DNA from: Thermincola carboxydiphila
GTDB taxonomy: Bacteria; Bacillota; Thermincolia; Thermincolales; UBA2595
Assembly: GCA_016841725.1 (NCBI GenBank)
Contig: JAENYP010000009.1
Location: 86,789 to 150,788, forward strand
Reading direction: 5' to 3'
DNA length: 64,000 nucleotides
Part shown: piece after piece, positions 38,118 through 46,998 of the stretch
Layout of the letters: every line of letters begins with the position of its first letter
Position numbering within the stretch: the first letter of the stretch is position 1
Notes under the pieces: generated by a model
The model's database searches: none
The model's input: the letters and a program-made list of their open reading frames with translations, nothing else
Told to the model about the DNA's origin: nothing
Made by a program: the position numbers and the translations under genes

Positions 38118-38789
38118 TTAGTTGGTGAACCACTGGGTCCAGAAGTGGTGGTAGCTGCCGGCGGTTGTATATGCATAGCCGACACCGATTTTATTAAATT
38201 TGGAACTCATAATATTTGCCCTGTGTCCGGGGCTGTTCATCCAGGCGCGGACAACAGATTCGGGTGATGTCTGGCCTGAGGCAATGTTTTCACCTGCATA
38301 GCGGTAACTGATGCCAAAAGTTTTCATCATTGCAAAAGGTGAACCATACTTCGGTGATGTATGGCTGAAGTACCTGTTAGCAACCATATCTTGTGATTTT
38401 GCGCTGGCGCCTTTCATCAACAGGGCATCAGCAGCCAAAGGACGCAAACCTTCCTTTTGACGCTCAATGTTAACCAGCTCGACCACTCTTTTTTGGGATG
38501 CACTCATTTGGTATCCGGGAGCCGGTTGCGGAGCCGGCTGTGGTGCTGGCTCAGGAGCAGGCTGTGGTGCTGGCTCAGGAGCAGGCTGCGGTGCTGGCTC
38601 AGGAGCAGGCTGCGGTGCCGGCTGCGGTGCCGGCTGTGGAGCTTGGGAAGCAGCCCTGATTTTGTATATCAAACTCCATACCGACTGGAACGAGGTATAG
38701 TTGTATGTAGCCGCCTGGACAGGAGCCACAAAGGCAGCTGAAAGAAACATGGTTACAATGAGAAGGGACAGTATTCTTTTTAATTTCAT
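38118..38789 (-). CDS. Exported CAP/SCP-domain protein (first copy)
   Basis: A 223-aa YkwD-like secreted protein. A signal peptide (residues 1-26, cleavage near PVQAA) leads into a proline-rich spacer of QPAP/EPAP repeats (about 50-92), then a CAP domain (about 97-223) with ASQKRVVELVNIERQKEGLR, SHTSPKYGSPFAMM, YAGENIASGQ and NSPGHRANIMSSKFN. The CAP domain keeps the expected His and Glu residues. Clostridial CAP proteins are extracellular or spore-associated with mostly unknown activity. AAGGAGA lies 6 nt before the ATG. A paralogue with an almost identical CAP domain but a different spacer lies just upstream on the same strand. Confidence 0.88.
   Translation of the reverse strand: MKLKRILSLLIVTMFLSAAFVAPVQAATYNYTSFQSVWSLIYKIRAASQAPQPAPQPAPQPAPEPAPQPAPEPAPQPAPEPAPQPAPQPAPGYQMSASQKRVVELVNIERQKEGLRPLAADALLMKGASAKSQDMVANRYFSHTSPKYGSPFAMMKTFGISYRYAGENIASGQTSPESVVRAWMNSPGHRANIMSSKFNKIGVGYAYTTAGSYHHFWTQWFTN
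38536..38640 (-). repeat. 24-bp tandem repeat coding the Pro-rich spacer
   Basis: Three nearly identical 24-nt units start at 38536, 38560 and 38584 and are followed by 12-nt half units. They encode (QPAPEPAP)n and form a length-variable minisatellite inside the CAP protein gene. Confidence 0.85.
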
Positions 38790-39043
38790 TAGTTGTCTCC
38801 TTTCAAATCTAAAAATTTGCGGAATTTTTTTGGATCATTTGCGGGTACTGCGGATTCTGATATATGATACTGTTTAATCCGATGTATCACCTCCTTTACG
38901 AAATTAACCATTAGTAAACTAGTGTATGGTTAACATAAAAAGCCTTTTTTAAGTGTTTCAACCATCATCTCTGATTCCCTTTAAGTAAAATTTGCCAGTA
39001 CTTGCAGAGGTAATATGTGCTAAACTCTATGGTTGACATAAGA

Positions 39044-39069
39044 AAGGGAGCGCCTTTTGAGCGCTCCTT
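39044..39069 (-). terminator. Terminator of CAP protein 2 gene
   Basis: GGAGCGC (39047-39053) pairs with GCGCTCC (39061-39067); read on the minus strand it is followed by CTTTCTT. Confidence 0.6.
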
Positions 39070-39084
39070 ATATCGGTCGAATGT

Positions 39085-39822
39085 TTAGCTGGTAAACCAC
39101 TGGGTCCAGAAGTGGTGGTAGCTGCCGCCGGTTGTATATGCATAGCCGACACCGATTTTGTTAAATTTGGAACTCATGATATTTGCCCTGTGTCCGGGGC
39201 TGTTCATCCAGGCGCGGACAACAGATTCGGGTGAAGCCTGGCCTGAGGCAATGTTTTCACCTGCATAGCGGTAACTGATGCCAAAGGTTTTCATCATTGC
39301 AAAAGGTGAACCATACTTCGGTGAATTATGACTGAAGTATCCATTTTGAACCATGTCCTGTGATTTCGCAGCAGCGCCTTTCATCAAGAGCGCGTCTGCA
39401 GACAGGGGCTGCAGGCCTTCCTTTTGGCGTTCAATGTTAACCAGTTCAACCACTCTTTTTTGAAATTGGCTGAACTGTTGTCCAGCCTCCGGTTTGGTCT
39501 CCGGTTTCGGCTGCGGTGCAGGCTGTGGGTCAGGTTTTGGCTGCGGCTGCGGAATCGGCTGCGGTTCAGGCATCTTTTCCGGTGCCGGATCTTCTGCAGG
39601 TGCAGGTGCCGGAACATCAGCCGGAACCGGAGTGCGCACATCAACCGGACCTCGAGCCGGAGGAGCAGAGTCCTCGCTATTTATCATGTCCTGAACATGG
39701 TTCCAGATTGACTGTACAGTAGGAGTCGGAACCTCAATTGGGGCTGCAAAAACCGGAGATACAAAGGTAACTGACATTAGTAAGGTAGTTGCTAGTAAAG
39801 ATATTAGTTTTTTAGTAATCAT
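39085..39822 (-). CDS. Exported CAP/SCP-domain protein (second copy)
   Basis: A 245-aa paralogue of the neighbouring CAP protein. It has a signal peptide (cleavage near PVFAA), a longer Pro-rich spacer of mixed VPAP/PQPQPKP repeats (about 60-115) and the same C-terminal CAP domain (FQKRVVELVNIERQKEGLQP, SHNSPKYGSPFAMM, GENIASGQAS). The CAP parts of the two proteins are nearly identical while the spacers and signal peptides differ, which points to a tandem duplication with spacer divergence or gene conversion of the domain. AAAGGAGAC lies 8 nt before the ATG. Upstream, 17-18-bp direct repeats at 39878-39925 could control it. Confidence 0.88.
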   Translation of the reverse strand: MITKKLISLLATTLLMSVTFVSPVFAAPIEVPTPTVQSIWNHVQDMINSEDSAPPARGPVDVRTPVPADVPAPAPAEDPAPEKMPEPQPIPQPQPKPDPQPAPQPKPETKPEAGQQFSQFQKRVVELVNIERQKEGLQPLSADALLMKGAAAKSQDMVQNGYFSHNSPKYGSPFAMMKTFGISYRYAGENIASGQASPESVVRAWMNSPGHRANIMSSKFNKIGVGYAYTTGGSYHHFWTQWFTS

Positions 39823-39877
39823 TGATCAGTCTCCTTTCATCTAATAGGGTAATGGTAAGGGAAAATGAAAAAAATCA

Positions 39878-39925
39878 CAATCACAGCCATGTCGCCAATC
39901 ACAGCTATACGGTAATCACAGCCAT
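39878..39925. repeat. Three 17-18-bp direct repeats upstream of CAP protein 2
   Basis: AATCACAGC(C/T)AT occurs at 39879, 39897 and 39914, with a partial AAATCAC just before. Spacing is 18 and 17 bp, in the 560-bp region between the CAP gene and glnA2. Possibly an operator array; otherwise 39826-40110 shows nothing recognisable. Confidence 0.5.
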
Positions 39926-40119
39926 ATCAATAATAAAGCACCTCTTCTTAACTCCGGCAGGAATCAATGGCAGCGGTGCGGACTTATATGATAACTTTCC
40001 TGATGATGAAATTCAAGCCTTTTCGGCAAATACCTTCAAGTAAATAATGGATGTCATGTTAAAGAAGGCCTTGTCAAATATCACATGAAAGTATACAATA
40101 GTAATCAATAAAATAAGTA

Positions 40120-40147
40120 TTGCATTTGACGTGATTTATGATATAAT
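40120..40147 (+). promoter_or_regulatory. Promoter of glnA2
   Basis: TTGCAT (40120-40125), 16-nt spacer and TATAAT (40142-40147), about 45 nt upstream of the leader hairpins. Confidence 0.6.
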
Positions 40148-40191
40148 TGTTACCAGATAAGATGGCAGTTTATTTAAAAACAAATATCCTG

Positions 40192-40284
40192 GATACAATG
40201 ATGTATCGTTTTGGGGAATCTGAGCAATGGCGCTCACGAATGGCAGGGTGTATAAACCTGTTTTTGTGGGTGCTTTATTTATTG
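40192..40284 (+). promoter_or_regulatory. ANTAR-type antiterminator leader of glnA2
   Basis: The cleanest copy. P1 is GATAC-AATGAT-GTATC (40192-40207) and P2 is TGAGC-AATGGC-GCTCA (40221-40236), both loops A1/G4. The P2 3' arm is reused: GCGCTCAC (40230-40237) pairs with GTGGGTGC (40266-40273, two G-U) to form a terminator followed by TTTATTTATT. Confidence 0.82.
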
Positions 40285-40399
40285 ATTTAGAATTAAGGCC
40301 TTATTTTATATAATATTTTTGTGAAGGGAGGGGCAATCTTTTTAAGCTGTTTCTCATGCAGCAATACTCTTAATACTTATATAGAAAGGTGTGTTAACA

Positions 40400-41728
40400 A
40401 TGACGTTAACCAAAGAAGACGTTTTACTTAGGGCAAAAGAAGCTGATGTTAAATTCATCAGGTTACAGTTTACAGATATTTTCGGGGTTTTAAAGAATGT
40501 AGCCATTACAATTGAGCAGCTTGAAAAGGCTCTTGACGGGGAAATAATGTTTGACGGCTCATCTATAGAAGGTTTTGTGAGGATAGAAGAGTCAGATATG
40601 TACCTTATACCTGATCCCAATTCATTTGCAGTTTTCCCGTGGCGGCCCAGGGAGGGCTCGGTGGCCCGTCTGATCTGTGATGTGTATAACTATGACGGTA
40701 CTCCATTTGAGGGATGTCCGCGAAATACGCTGAAAAGGGCTCTCGCTGAGGCTGCTGAGATGGGCTTCAGTATGAATGTGGGTCCTGAAGCTGAATTTTT
40801 CCTCTTCCATACCGATGCTGAGGGAAAACCGACCACAATAACCCATGATAAAGCAGGGTATTTTGACCTTACCCCTGTAGACCTCGGTGAAAATGCCCGC
40901 CGTGACATGGTTATGACCCTTGAGGAACTTGGTTTTGAAATTGAGGCATCCCACCATGAGGTAGCTCCGGGACAGCATGAGATAGACTTCAAATATGATG
41001 ATGCCCTGGATATTGCAGACAAAATTATGACTTTCAAATTCGTGGTGCGTACAGTGGCCCAGCGCCATGGACTTCATGCAACCTTTATGCCGAAACCCAT
41101 TTACGGTATTAACGGGTCGGGAATGCACATGAATATGTCACTGTTTTCCGGTGAGCAGAATGCGTTTTATGACCCCAATACCCCTGACCAGCTAAGTGAT
41201 GTGGCTAAATACTATATTGGCGGTTTGATGAAACATGCCAAAGCCATAGCGGCAATTACCAACCCCACCGTAAATTCATATAAACGTCTTGTGCCCGGAT
41301 ATGAAGCGCCGGTATATATTGCCTGGTCATCCAGGAACAGGAGCCCATTAATCCGTATCCCGGCAAAGCGTGGGGTTAGTACCAGGATTGAATTGAGAAA
41401 CCCTGACCCGGCGTGCAATCCGTATCTGGCAACAGCAGTTGCGCTGAAAGCGGGACTTGACGGAATTAAAAACAAAATACAGCCGCCGCCGCCGACAGAT
41501 AAGAACATTTATGAAATGACTCTTGAGGAGAGATTGGCTGAAGGCATTGAAAATTTGCCGGCGAGTATTTATGAGGCAATTCAGTATCTGTCCAGGGATG
41601 AAGTCCTCAAATGCGCTCTTGGCGATCACGCTTATAACCGGTTTATCGAAGCCAAGATGATTGAGTGGGATAAGTATAGAGTACAGGTCCATCCCTGGGA
41701 GTTGGATGAATACCTGGCAGTATACTAA
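40400..41728 (+). CDS. glnA: Glutamine synthetase type I (second copy)
   Basis: A 442-aa GSI-alpha enzyme, very close to the copy at 28598 through the whole length (same [47 protein letters not shown] motifs). The feedback arginine (FVRIEESDM) is kept. ATG 40400 with GAAAGGTG upstream is preferred over GTG 40391. It has its own promoter and ANTAR-type leader and is followed by a strong hairpin and the split glutamate synthase operon, forming a GS/GOGAT locus. Why two near-equal glutamine synthetases are kept is not visible; possible reasons are dosage or different response to effectors. Confidence 0.96.
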   Translation: MTLTKEDVLLRAKEADVKFIRLQFTDIFGVLKNVAITIEQLEKALDGEIMFDGSSIEGFVRIEESDMYLIPDPNSFAVFPWRPREGSVARLICDVYNYDGTPFEGCPRNTLKRALAEAAEMGFSMNVGPEAEFFLFHTDAEGKPTTITHDKAGYFDLTPVDLGENARRDMVMTLEELGFEIEASHHEVAPGQHEIDFKYDDALDIADKIMTFKFVVRTVAQRHGLHATFMPKPIYGINGSGMHMNMSLFSGEQNAFYDPNTPDQLSDVAKYYIGGLMKHAKAIAAITNPTVNSYKRLVPGYEAPVYIAWSSRNRSPLIRIPAKRGVSTRIELRNPDPACNPYLATAVALKAGLDGIKNKIQPPPPTDKNIYEMTLEERLAEGIENLPASIYEAIQYLSRDEVLKCALGDHAYNRFIEAKMIEWDKYRVQVHPWELDEYLAVY

Positions 41729-41751
41729 ACAAACTTTGCTGAATGACGGTG

Positions 41752-41788
41752 TGCCGGCTAAAGTTGTTGTTTAGCCGGCATTCCTTTC
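41752..41788 (+). terminator. Strong hairpin between glnA2 and the glutamate synthase operon
   Basis: TGCCGGCTAAA (41752-41762) pairs perfectly with TTTAGCCGGCA (41770-41780), loop GTTGTTG, followed by TTCCTTTC. It may end glnA2 partly or fully; no ANTAR-type loop is present. Confidence 0.65.
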
Positions 41789-41840
41789 ACCTTTGTCAGG
41801 CAAAAACTAACATAAATGTAAATAAAAGTAGGTGGAAAAG

Positions 41841-42935
41841 ATGGATAAAGTTTTTCCCAGAATTCCTTCAGGCTGTGCCATCAGCGGAATTATGAACAAA
41901 AAGGGGCAGTGTATTCCAGGGACTGACATAATCAAATCAATAGCCCTGATGCATGACCGTTCCAACGGCCTGGGCGGGGGATTCTCCGCTTACGGGATTT
42001 ATCCCGAGTTTAAGGATCATTATGCCCTGCATGTGTTTTATGACTGCCTGAATGACAGGGTAACCGCAGAGGATTTTATTAATGAACACTTTAATGTTGA
42101 TACCAGCGAACTGATACACACCAGGAAGGTGAAGTCGGTAACCAATCCCCCTCTGATATGGCGATATTTTGTGCAGCCCAAGAAAAACAGGCTGTCAAAC
42201 TCGGAACTTACAGAGGATGAGTATGTTGTCAGATGTGTGATGAAAATTAACAGTTCTTACAAAGGTGCGTATATATTCTCCAGCGGCAAAAACATGGGAG
42301 CTTTCAAGGGAGTGGGATTTCCGGAAGACATCGGTGAATTCTACCGTCTTGAAGAGTACAAGGGATATATCTGGACTGCTCATGGTCGTTTTCCGACAAA
42401 TACTCCGGGTTGGTGGGGCGGGGCACACCCGTTTACCCTGCTGGACTGGTCGATAGTGCATAATGGAGAGATTTCTTCATATCATGCAAATGCCCGCTTT
42501 TTGGAGATGTTTGGCTACAAGTGCACCCTGCAGACAGACACGGAAGCCATTACCTATATTTTCGATTACCTGATGAGAAAACAGGGCCTTCCCCTGGAAC
42601 TGGCTATTGCTGTTGTGGCAGCTCCCCTGTGGAAGGAAATTGACCGCATGGATGCTGACAGCAGGGAGCTTTTTCGGGCGCTGAGGACCGTTTACAGCAG
42701 CCTCCTGATTAACGGCCCGTTTTCAATTATCCTGGGGACCGCCAATGGGATGGTGGCCTTAAATGACAGGCTCAAACTTCGTTCCCTGGTTGCGGCGACC
42801 AAAGGAGATTTTCTATATGTGGCCAGTGAGGAGTCTGCCATCAGGGAGATATGCCCTGACCCGGAAAATATCTGGATACCAAGGGGCGGAGAACCTGTTA
42901 TCGGGATGTTGGAAGGAGTGAACAGTATATTATGA
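41841..42935 (+). CDS. Glutamate synthase, class II glutamine amidotransferase subunit
   Basis: A 364-aa stand-alone glutaminase domain of a split, archaeal-type glutamate synthase; it supplies ammonia from glutamine. The nucleophilic cysteine is probably in SGCAISGIM (about residue 12), exposed after removal of a short leader peptide, as in GltB-type enzymes. Other conserved parts are AHGRFPTNTPG, WWGGAHPF and HNGEISSYHAN (about 175-215). ATG 41841 with TAGGTGG 5 nt upstream is the start. It overlaps the next gene by 4 nt (ATGA), indicating translational coupling. First of five genes that together rebuild the domains of one large GltB plus a redox partner. Confidence 0.92.
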   Translation: MDKVFPRIPSGCAISGIMNKKGQCIPGTDIIKSIALMHDRSNGLGGGFSAYGIYPEFKDHYALHVFYDCLNDRVTAEDFINEHFNVDTSELIHTRKVKSVTNPPLIWRYFVQPKKNRLSNSELTEDEYVVRCVMKINSSYKGAYIFSSGKNMGAFKGVGFPEDIGEFYRLEEYKGYIWTAHGRFPTNTPGWWGGAHPFTLLDWSIVHNGEISSYHANARFLEMFGYKCTLQTDTEAITYIFDYLMRKQGLPLELAIAVVAAPLWKEIDRMDADSRELFRALRTVYSSLLINGPFSIILGTANGMVALNDRLKLRSLVAATKGDFLYVASEESAIREICPDPENIWIPRGGEPVIGMLEGVNSIL

Positions 42936-44434
42936 GCCTTGACTACACAACTCCGGAATTTTTAATAGAACGAAACAGGGATAGGTGCATTGACTGTAAG
43001 GTATGTGTTAACCAATGCGCCAATGAAGCCCATGAATATGACGAAGAGGAAAACAAGGTTGTCTCTGATGATGTTAAATGCGTTAACTGCCATAGGTGTG
43101 TGGCTCTGTGTCCCACCAGGGCCCTTACTATTAGAAGGTATCCCCTGGAATACCGGCAGAACGCCGGCTGGACTGCGCATGATATTAACAGTATCTACAA
43201 ACAGGCAGCTTCAGGAGGGATTCTGCTTACAGGTATGGGTACGGACCGTAATTACCCTATCTTCTGGGACCATCTCTTATTGAATGCCAGCCAGGTTACC
43301 AATCCTTCCATTGATCCACTCCGTGAGCCTATGGAACTGAAAACATTTCTGGGCCGTAAACCTAATACCCTGAAAATAGAGAATGGGCGGCTGACAGAAA
43401 AGATGCCTCCCCAACTGGAACTGGAATTACCCATCATGTTTGGCGCGATGTCCTTTGGTTCAGTCAGTCTCAATGTGCAGAAGTCACTGGCCAGGGCGGC
43501 GGCAGAATCAGGGACATATTTTAACACCGGTGAGGGGGGCCTGCACAGTGACCTTTACCGGTACGGCGGGAATGCTATTGTTCAGGTAGCCTCAGGGCGG
43601 TTTGGCGTATATTCCGAATACCTGAATGCCGGTTCTGCCGTGGAAATAAAGATTGGCCAGGGTGCCAAGCCTGGTATAGGCGGACATCTGCCGGGTGAAA
43701 AGGTAGGCCGGGAGGTATCCCTGACCCGGATGATACCCGAGGGAAGCGATGCCATCTCACCTGCTCCGCATCATGATATATATTCCATTGAAGACCTGGG
43801 CCAGCTGATTTTTTCCCTTAAGGAAGCCACTAATTACGAAAAGCCGGTTTCAGTGAAGATTGCTGCTGTTCATAATGTGGCTGCCATTGCGTCAGGGATT
43901 GTCCGTGCAGGCGCTGATATTGTTACAATTGACGGACTGCGTGGCGGGACAGGGGCTGCCCCTCTGAGGACCCGTGACAATGTAGGGATTCCCATCGAGC
44001 TGGCTCTGGCGGCTGTAGATACCAGGTTGCGAGAGGAAGGAATCAGGCACCGGGTTTCCCTGGTAATTGCAGGCAGTGTCCGGAACAGCGCCGATATTGT
44101 GAAGGCTGTGGCTCTTGGAGCAGATGCGGTCTATATCGCCTCAGCAGCCCTGATTTCTCTGGGCTGCCACATGTGTCAGAAGTGTTATACCGGAAAGTGC
44201 AACTGGGGTATCGCGACCCAGAATCCCAATCTGGTGAAGCGGCTTAACCCTGATATAGGAGCACAGCGTGTTGCTAATCTGCTCAGGGCCTGGACGCTTG
44301 AAATCAAGGAGCTGCTTGGCGGGATGGGCATAAATGCCCTGGAGAGCCTCAGGGGCAACAGGCTGATGCTGCGGGGTGTGGGCCTTTCAGAAAAGGAACT
44401 GCAAATACTTGGCGTCAAAGCAGCCGGAGAGTAG
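42932..44434 (+). CDS. Glutamate synthase, FMN/Fe-S catalytic subunit
   Basis: A 500-aa protein with an N-terminal ferredoxin-like pair of [4Fe-4S] sites (CIDCKVCVNQC and CVNCHRCVALCP, about residues 15-70) followed by the FMN-binding TIM-barrel glutamate synthase domain (FGAMSFGSVSLNVQKSLARA; GEGGLH; the GGTGAAPL phosphate loop near 350). A cysteine cluster near 410 (CHMCQKCYTGKC) should hold the 3Fe-4S centre. It converts 2-oxoglutarate and ammonia to glutamate. ATGA overlap with the amidotransferase gene. The added ferredoxin domain implies electrons arrive through Fe-S proteins, consistent with the next two genes. Confidence 0.93.
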   Translation: MSLDYTTPEFLIERNRDRCIDCKVCVNQCANEAHEYDEEENKVVSDDVKCVNCHRCVALCPTRALTIRRYPLEYRQNAGWTAHDINSIYKQAASGGILLTGMGTDRNYPIFWDHLLLNASQVTNPSIDPLREPMELKTFLGRKPNTLKIENGRLTEKMPPQLELELPIMFGAMSFGSVSLNVQKSLARAAAESGTYFNTGEGGLHSDLYRYGGNAIVQVASGRFGVYSEYLNAGSAVEIKIGQGAKPGIGGHLPGEKVGREVSLTRMIPEGSDAISPAPHHDIYSIEDLGQLIFSLKEATNYEKPVSVKIAAVHNVAAIASGIVRAGADIVTIDGLRGGTGAAPLRTRDNVGIPIELALAAVDTRLREEGIRHRVSLVIAGSVRNSADIVKAVALGADAVYIASAALISLGCHMCQKCYTGKCNWGIATQNPNLVKRLNPDIGAQRVANLLRAWTLEIKELLGGMGINALESLRGNRLMLRGVGLSEKELQILGVKAAGE

Positions 44435-44444
44435 GAGGGGAACT

Positions 44445-44891
44445 ATGAAGAGAGTTTATGCCAAAGAAGAAGTCTGTGCCGGATGCAAACTTTGTGAAGT
44501 ACACTGTATAGTTGCTCACTCCCAATACCCAAATGATGTTGTAAAGGCTTTCAAAAAAGGAGTTCCGCCACTATCCCGGGTTATTGTGGAAGAGAACCGC
44601 CCGGTTTCTTTTGCCCTGCAGTGCCGCCACTGTGATGATGCTCCCTGTACCAAGGCGTGTATCACCGGCGCCATGCACCGGGACCCGAAGACGGGAATTG
44701 TCATCAATGATGAAGAGCGCTGTGTCGGCTGCTGGACCTGTATCCTGGCCTGCCCTTTCGGGGCTGTCCAAAGGGATGAGACCGGCAAAAAGGCAGCCTC
44801 GAAATGCGACCTCTGCAGTAACGGTGACGGGGTTCCGGCCTGTGTGGCTAACTGCCCCAATGATGCCCTGATTTTTGAAGAGCGGGAATAA
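44445..44891 (+). CDS. 4Fe-4S ferredoxin-type electron transfer subunit
   Basis: A 148-aa HycB/DmsB-like polyferredoxin. Four cysteine groups are visible: CAGCKLCEVHC (about 11-21), CRHCDDAPCTKAC (about 61-73), CVGCWTCILACP (about 92-103) and CDLCSNGDGVPACVANCP (about 119-136), enough for four [4Fe-4S] clusters. AGGAGGGG lies 4 nt before ATG 44445; the frame is open further upstream but overlaps the previous gene. Placed between the catalytic subunit and the FAD oxidoreductase, it probably passes electrons between them. Confidence 0.9.
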   Translation: MKRVYAKEEVCAGCKLCEVHCIVAHSQYPNDVVKAFKKGVPPLSRVIVEENRPVSFALQCRHCDDAPCTKACITGAMHRDPKTGIVINDEERCVGCWTCILACPFGAVQRDETGKKAASKCDLCSNGDGVPACVANCPNDALIFEERE

Positions 44892-44919
44892 TGCCTGGTC
44901 AATCTAAGGAGGGACGGAA

Positions 44920-46185
44920 ATGGATTATGTTATTATAGGTAACTCCGCTGCCGCCGTCGGCGCTGTTGAGGGAATCAGGCAGGTTGACCGGGAAGGCCGG
45001 ATTACCGTGATTTCGGATGAGCCTTACCATACTTATTCCAGGCCTTTGATTTCATACTGGCTGGCTGGAAAAGTTGCGGAAGATAAAATGATATTCAGGA
45101 AAGAGAATTTCTATGAAAACAACAATGTTAATCCAATGCTGGGCAGCAGGGTCCGCAGGATTGATTTTGCGGGCCGGAAGGCAGAACTGGAAGACGGGAC
45201 AGTTGTTCCTTATAAGAGACTGCTTGTAGCTGCAGGAGGGAAGCCGGTTATTCCACCGGTGGATGGTCTGGATAAAAAGGGAGTTTTTACATTTACAAAG
45301 CTTAATGATGTCAAAGAAATCAAGCATGCAGCTGCTGCCGGTAAGAGGAAAGCCGTGGTCATTGGCGCCGGATTGATAGGCCTGAAGGCAGCTGAAGCCC
45401 TTAATAAACTGGGTGTTGATGTAACAGTAGTCGAACTTGCCAACCGTATTCTCCCGGTTATTCTTGATGATGAGGCGGGCCAAATGGTCCAGGGGTATCT
45501 GGAGGAAGCGGGCATCAAATTTATTCTTAATAATAGTGTTTCAAAAGTAAGCGGTGATGCTGAAGTGACCGGAGTCACCCTCAGAGATGACACTGTCATC
45601 AATTGTGAAATGCTTGTTGTCGCCATTGGGGTAAAGCCCAATACCGGGCTGGTGGAAGGACGGGTCAGTGTTAACCGGGGTATCCTGGTCAACGAAAAAA
45701 TGGAAACCAGCCTGGACGGTGTATATGCTGCCGGCGATGTTTCCGAGGGCTTTGACATCATTTCAGGTACTAACAGGGTACTGCCGCTGCTGCCCAATGC
45801 GTATCTTCAGGGAGAGACGGCAGGTCGCAACATGGCCGGAGTTGAAACCATATTTAATGGCGGGCTGGCAATGAATGCGATCGGTTTTGGAGACCTCCCG
45901 ATGCTTACTGCTGGAATTGTAAAGCCTGATTCAGAAGAATTTGAGATCCTGGTCAATGCTAATCCTGAGACTTGTTCTTACCGGAAGATTATTTTGAAGG
46001 ACAATAGGATAGTTGGATATATTCTTCTCAATAAAGTAGACCGCGCCGGGATACTTACCGGTTTAATCAGAGAAAAGGCAGATATCACACCATTTAAGGA
46101 GCGGCTCATGAGTCCCGGATTCGGATATGTTGATTTTCCCGAGCCGGATAGAAAGGCCAGGTTGAGCGGGGGGGCGGTACAATGA
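44920..46185 (+). CDS. FAD-dependent NAD(P)H oxidoreductase of the glutamate synthase operon
   Basis: A 421-aa pyridine nucleotide-disulfide-oxidoreductase-like flavoprotein (nitrite reductase NirB-like/NADH oxidase group). The N-terminal FAD-binding motif is DYVIIGNSAAAVGAVEGI, the NAD-binding motif is VVIGAGLIGLKAAEAL (about residue 145) and the second FAD motif is GVYAAGDVSEG (about 268-278). AAGGAGGG lies 7 nt before the ATG. It ends overlapping the next gene by ATGA. In this context it probably feeds NAD(P)H electrons into the split glutamate synthase, replacing the usual GltD subunit; this is inferred from operon position. Confidence 0.88.
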   Translation: MDYVIIGNSAAAVGAVEGIRQVDREGRITVISDEPYHTYSRPLISYWLAGKVAEDKMIFRKENFYENNNVNPMLGSRVRRIDFAGRKAELEDGTVVPYKRLLVAAGGKPVIPPVDGLDKKGVFTFTKLNDVKEIKHAAAAGKRKAVVIGAGLIGLKAAEALNKLGVDVTVVELANRILPVILDDEAGQMVQGYLEEAGIKFILNNSVSKVSGDAEVTGVTLRDDTVINCEMLVVAIGVKPNTGLVEGRVSVNRGILVNEKMETSLDGVYAAGDVSEGFDIISGTNRVLPLLPNAYLQGETAGRNMAGVETIFNGGLAMNAIGFGDLPMLTAGIVKPDSEEFEILVNANPETCSYRKIILKDNRIVGYILLNKVDRAGILTGLIREKADITPFKERLMSPGFGYVDFPEPDRKARLSGGAVQ

Positions 46186-46925
46186 TAAAAACAATAGATG
46201 CCAAAGGATTATATTACAGGCAGCTTAATGACATGATCCAGGAGGCTGTTAATCAGGGTGCCGAAAAGATTATCCTGACTAATGTCAATGGCCAAAGATA
46301 TATCGGCACCAGGATACCCAGACCTGTTGAGATAGAGATAAAAGGTGTGCCGGGTAACGACCTGGGAGCATTTATGAACGGTTCTACCGTCATAGTCCGT
46401 GATAACGGGCAGGATGCCATAGGCAATACGATGAATTCCGGTAAAATAGTGGTTCACGGCCACGCCGGGGATGTCCTGGGATATGCCATGCGGGGCGGGG
46501 AACTCTTTATCAGGGGTGATGTGGGTTACCGTGTGGGAATTCACATGAAGGAATATGAAGATAATATTCCTGTTATCATTGTGGGCGGGACAGCCGGCAG
46601 TTTTCTGGGTGAATATATGGCTGGAGGCATTCTGGTTGTGTTGGGACTGGAGCGTCAATCAGGCAGGCCGATTACAGGGAATTACCTGGGCACAGGGATG
46701 CACGGAGGGGTAATTTATGTGAGAGGTGAAGTTGATCCAACACTTCTCGGCAGGGAAGTTGCCGTGTTCGAACTGGATGAAGCCGATAAAAAAATTCTCT
46801 GCAGCTGCCTCCATGAATATTGTAATGATTTAGGTATAGACTATGAAGAGGTAATCAAAGAAAACTTTGTCAAACTGTTGCCGGTTTCCCACCGTCCTTA
46901 CGGAAACCTGTATACTCCGGCATAA
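46182..46925 (+). CDS. Glutamate synthase GXGXG (alpha-subunit C-terminal) domain protein
   Basis: A 247-aa stand-alone beta-helix domain corresponding to the C-terminal GXGXG domain of GltB and also found in formylmethanofuran dehydrogenase subunit C. The repeats are easy to see: VPGNDLGAFMNGSTVIV, GNTMNSGKIVVHGHAGD, GYAMRGGELFIRGDVGYR, GEYMAGGILVVLG and GTGMHGGVIYVRG. It has no catalytic residues but shapes the ammonia tunnel and holds the subunits together. ATGA overlap with the flavoprotein gene makes it the fifth and last gene of the operon. No terminator hairpin was recognised after it. Confidence 0.92.
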   Translation: MIKTIDAKGLYYRQLNDMIQEAVNQGAEKIILTNVNGQRYIGTRIPRPVEIEIKGVPGNDLGAFMNGSTVIVRDNGQDAIGNTMNSGKIVVHGHAGDVLGYAMRGGELFIRGDVGYRVGIHMKEYEDNIPVIIVGGTAGSFLGEYMAGGILVVLGLERQSGRPITGNYLGTGMHGGVIYVRGEVDPTLLGREVAVFELDEADKKILCSCLHEYCNDLGIDYEEVIKENFVKLLPVSHRPYGNLYTPA

Positions 46926-46998
46926 GCACAAGCCGAAATTTGCGCACATGGGACCTTAAATACATGCCCAAAAGGATGACATAATGTTGGCATGTGAG

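Noticed and set aside
38457..38741. Open frames with Gly-Ala-Cys or Arg-Leu-Trp repeats opposite the CAP genes (also 39494-39722)
   Set aside because: They are antisense shadows of the Pro-rich repeat spacers in the CAP genes.
38880..38900. Leader peptide behind GGAGGTGAT on the minus strand upstream of CAP protein 1
   Set aside because: No start codon lies at a proper distance; the only frame begins with a GTG inside the binding site and has no recognisable feature.
39822..40043. Open reading frame of about 73 aa between CAP protein 2 and glnA2
   Set aside because: It overlaps the 17-18-bp repeats, lacks a ribosome binding site and shows low-complexity composition.
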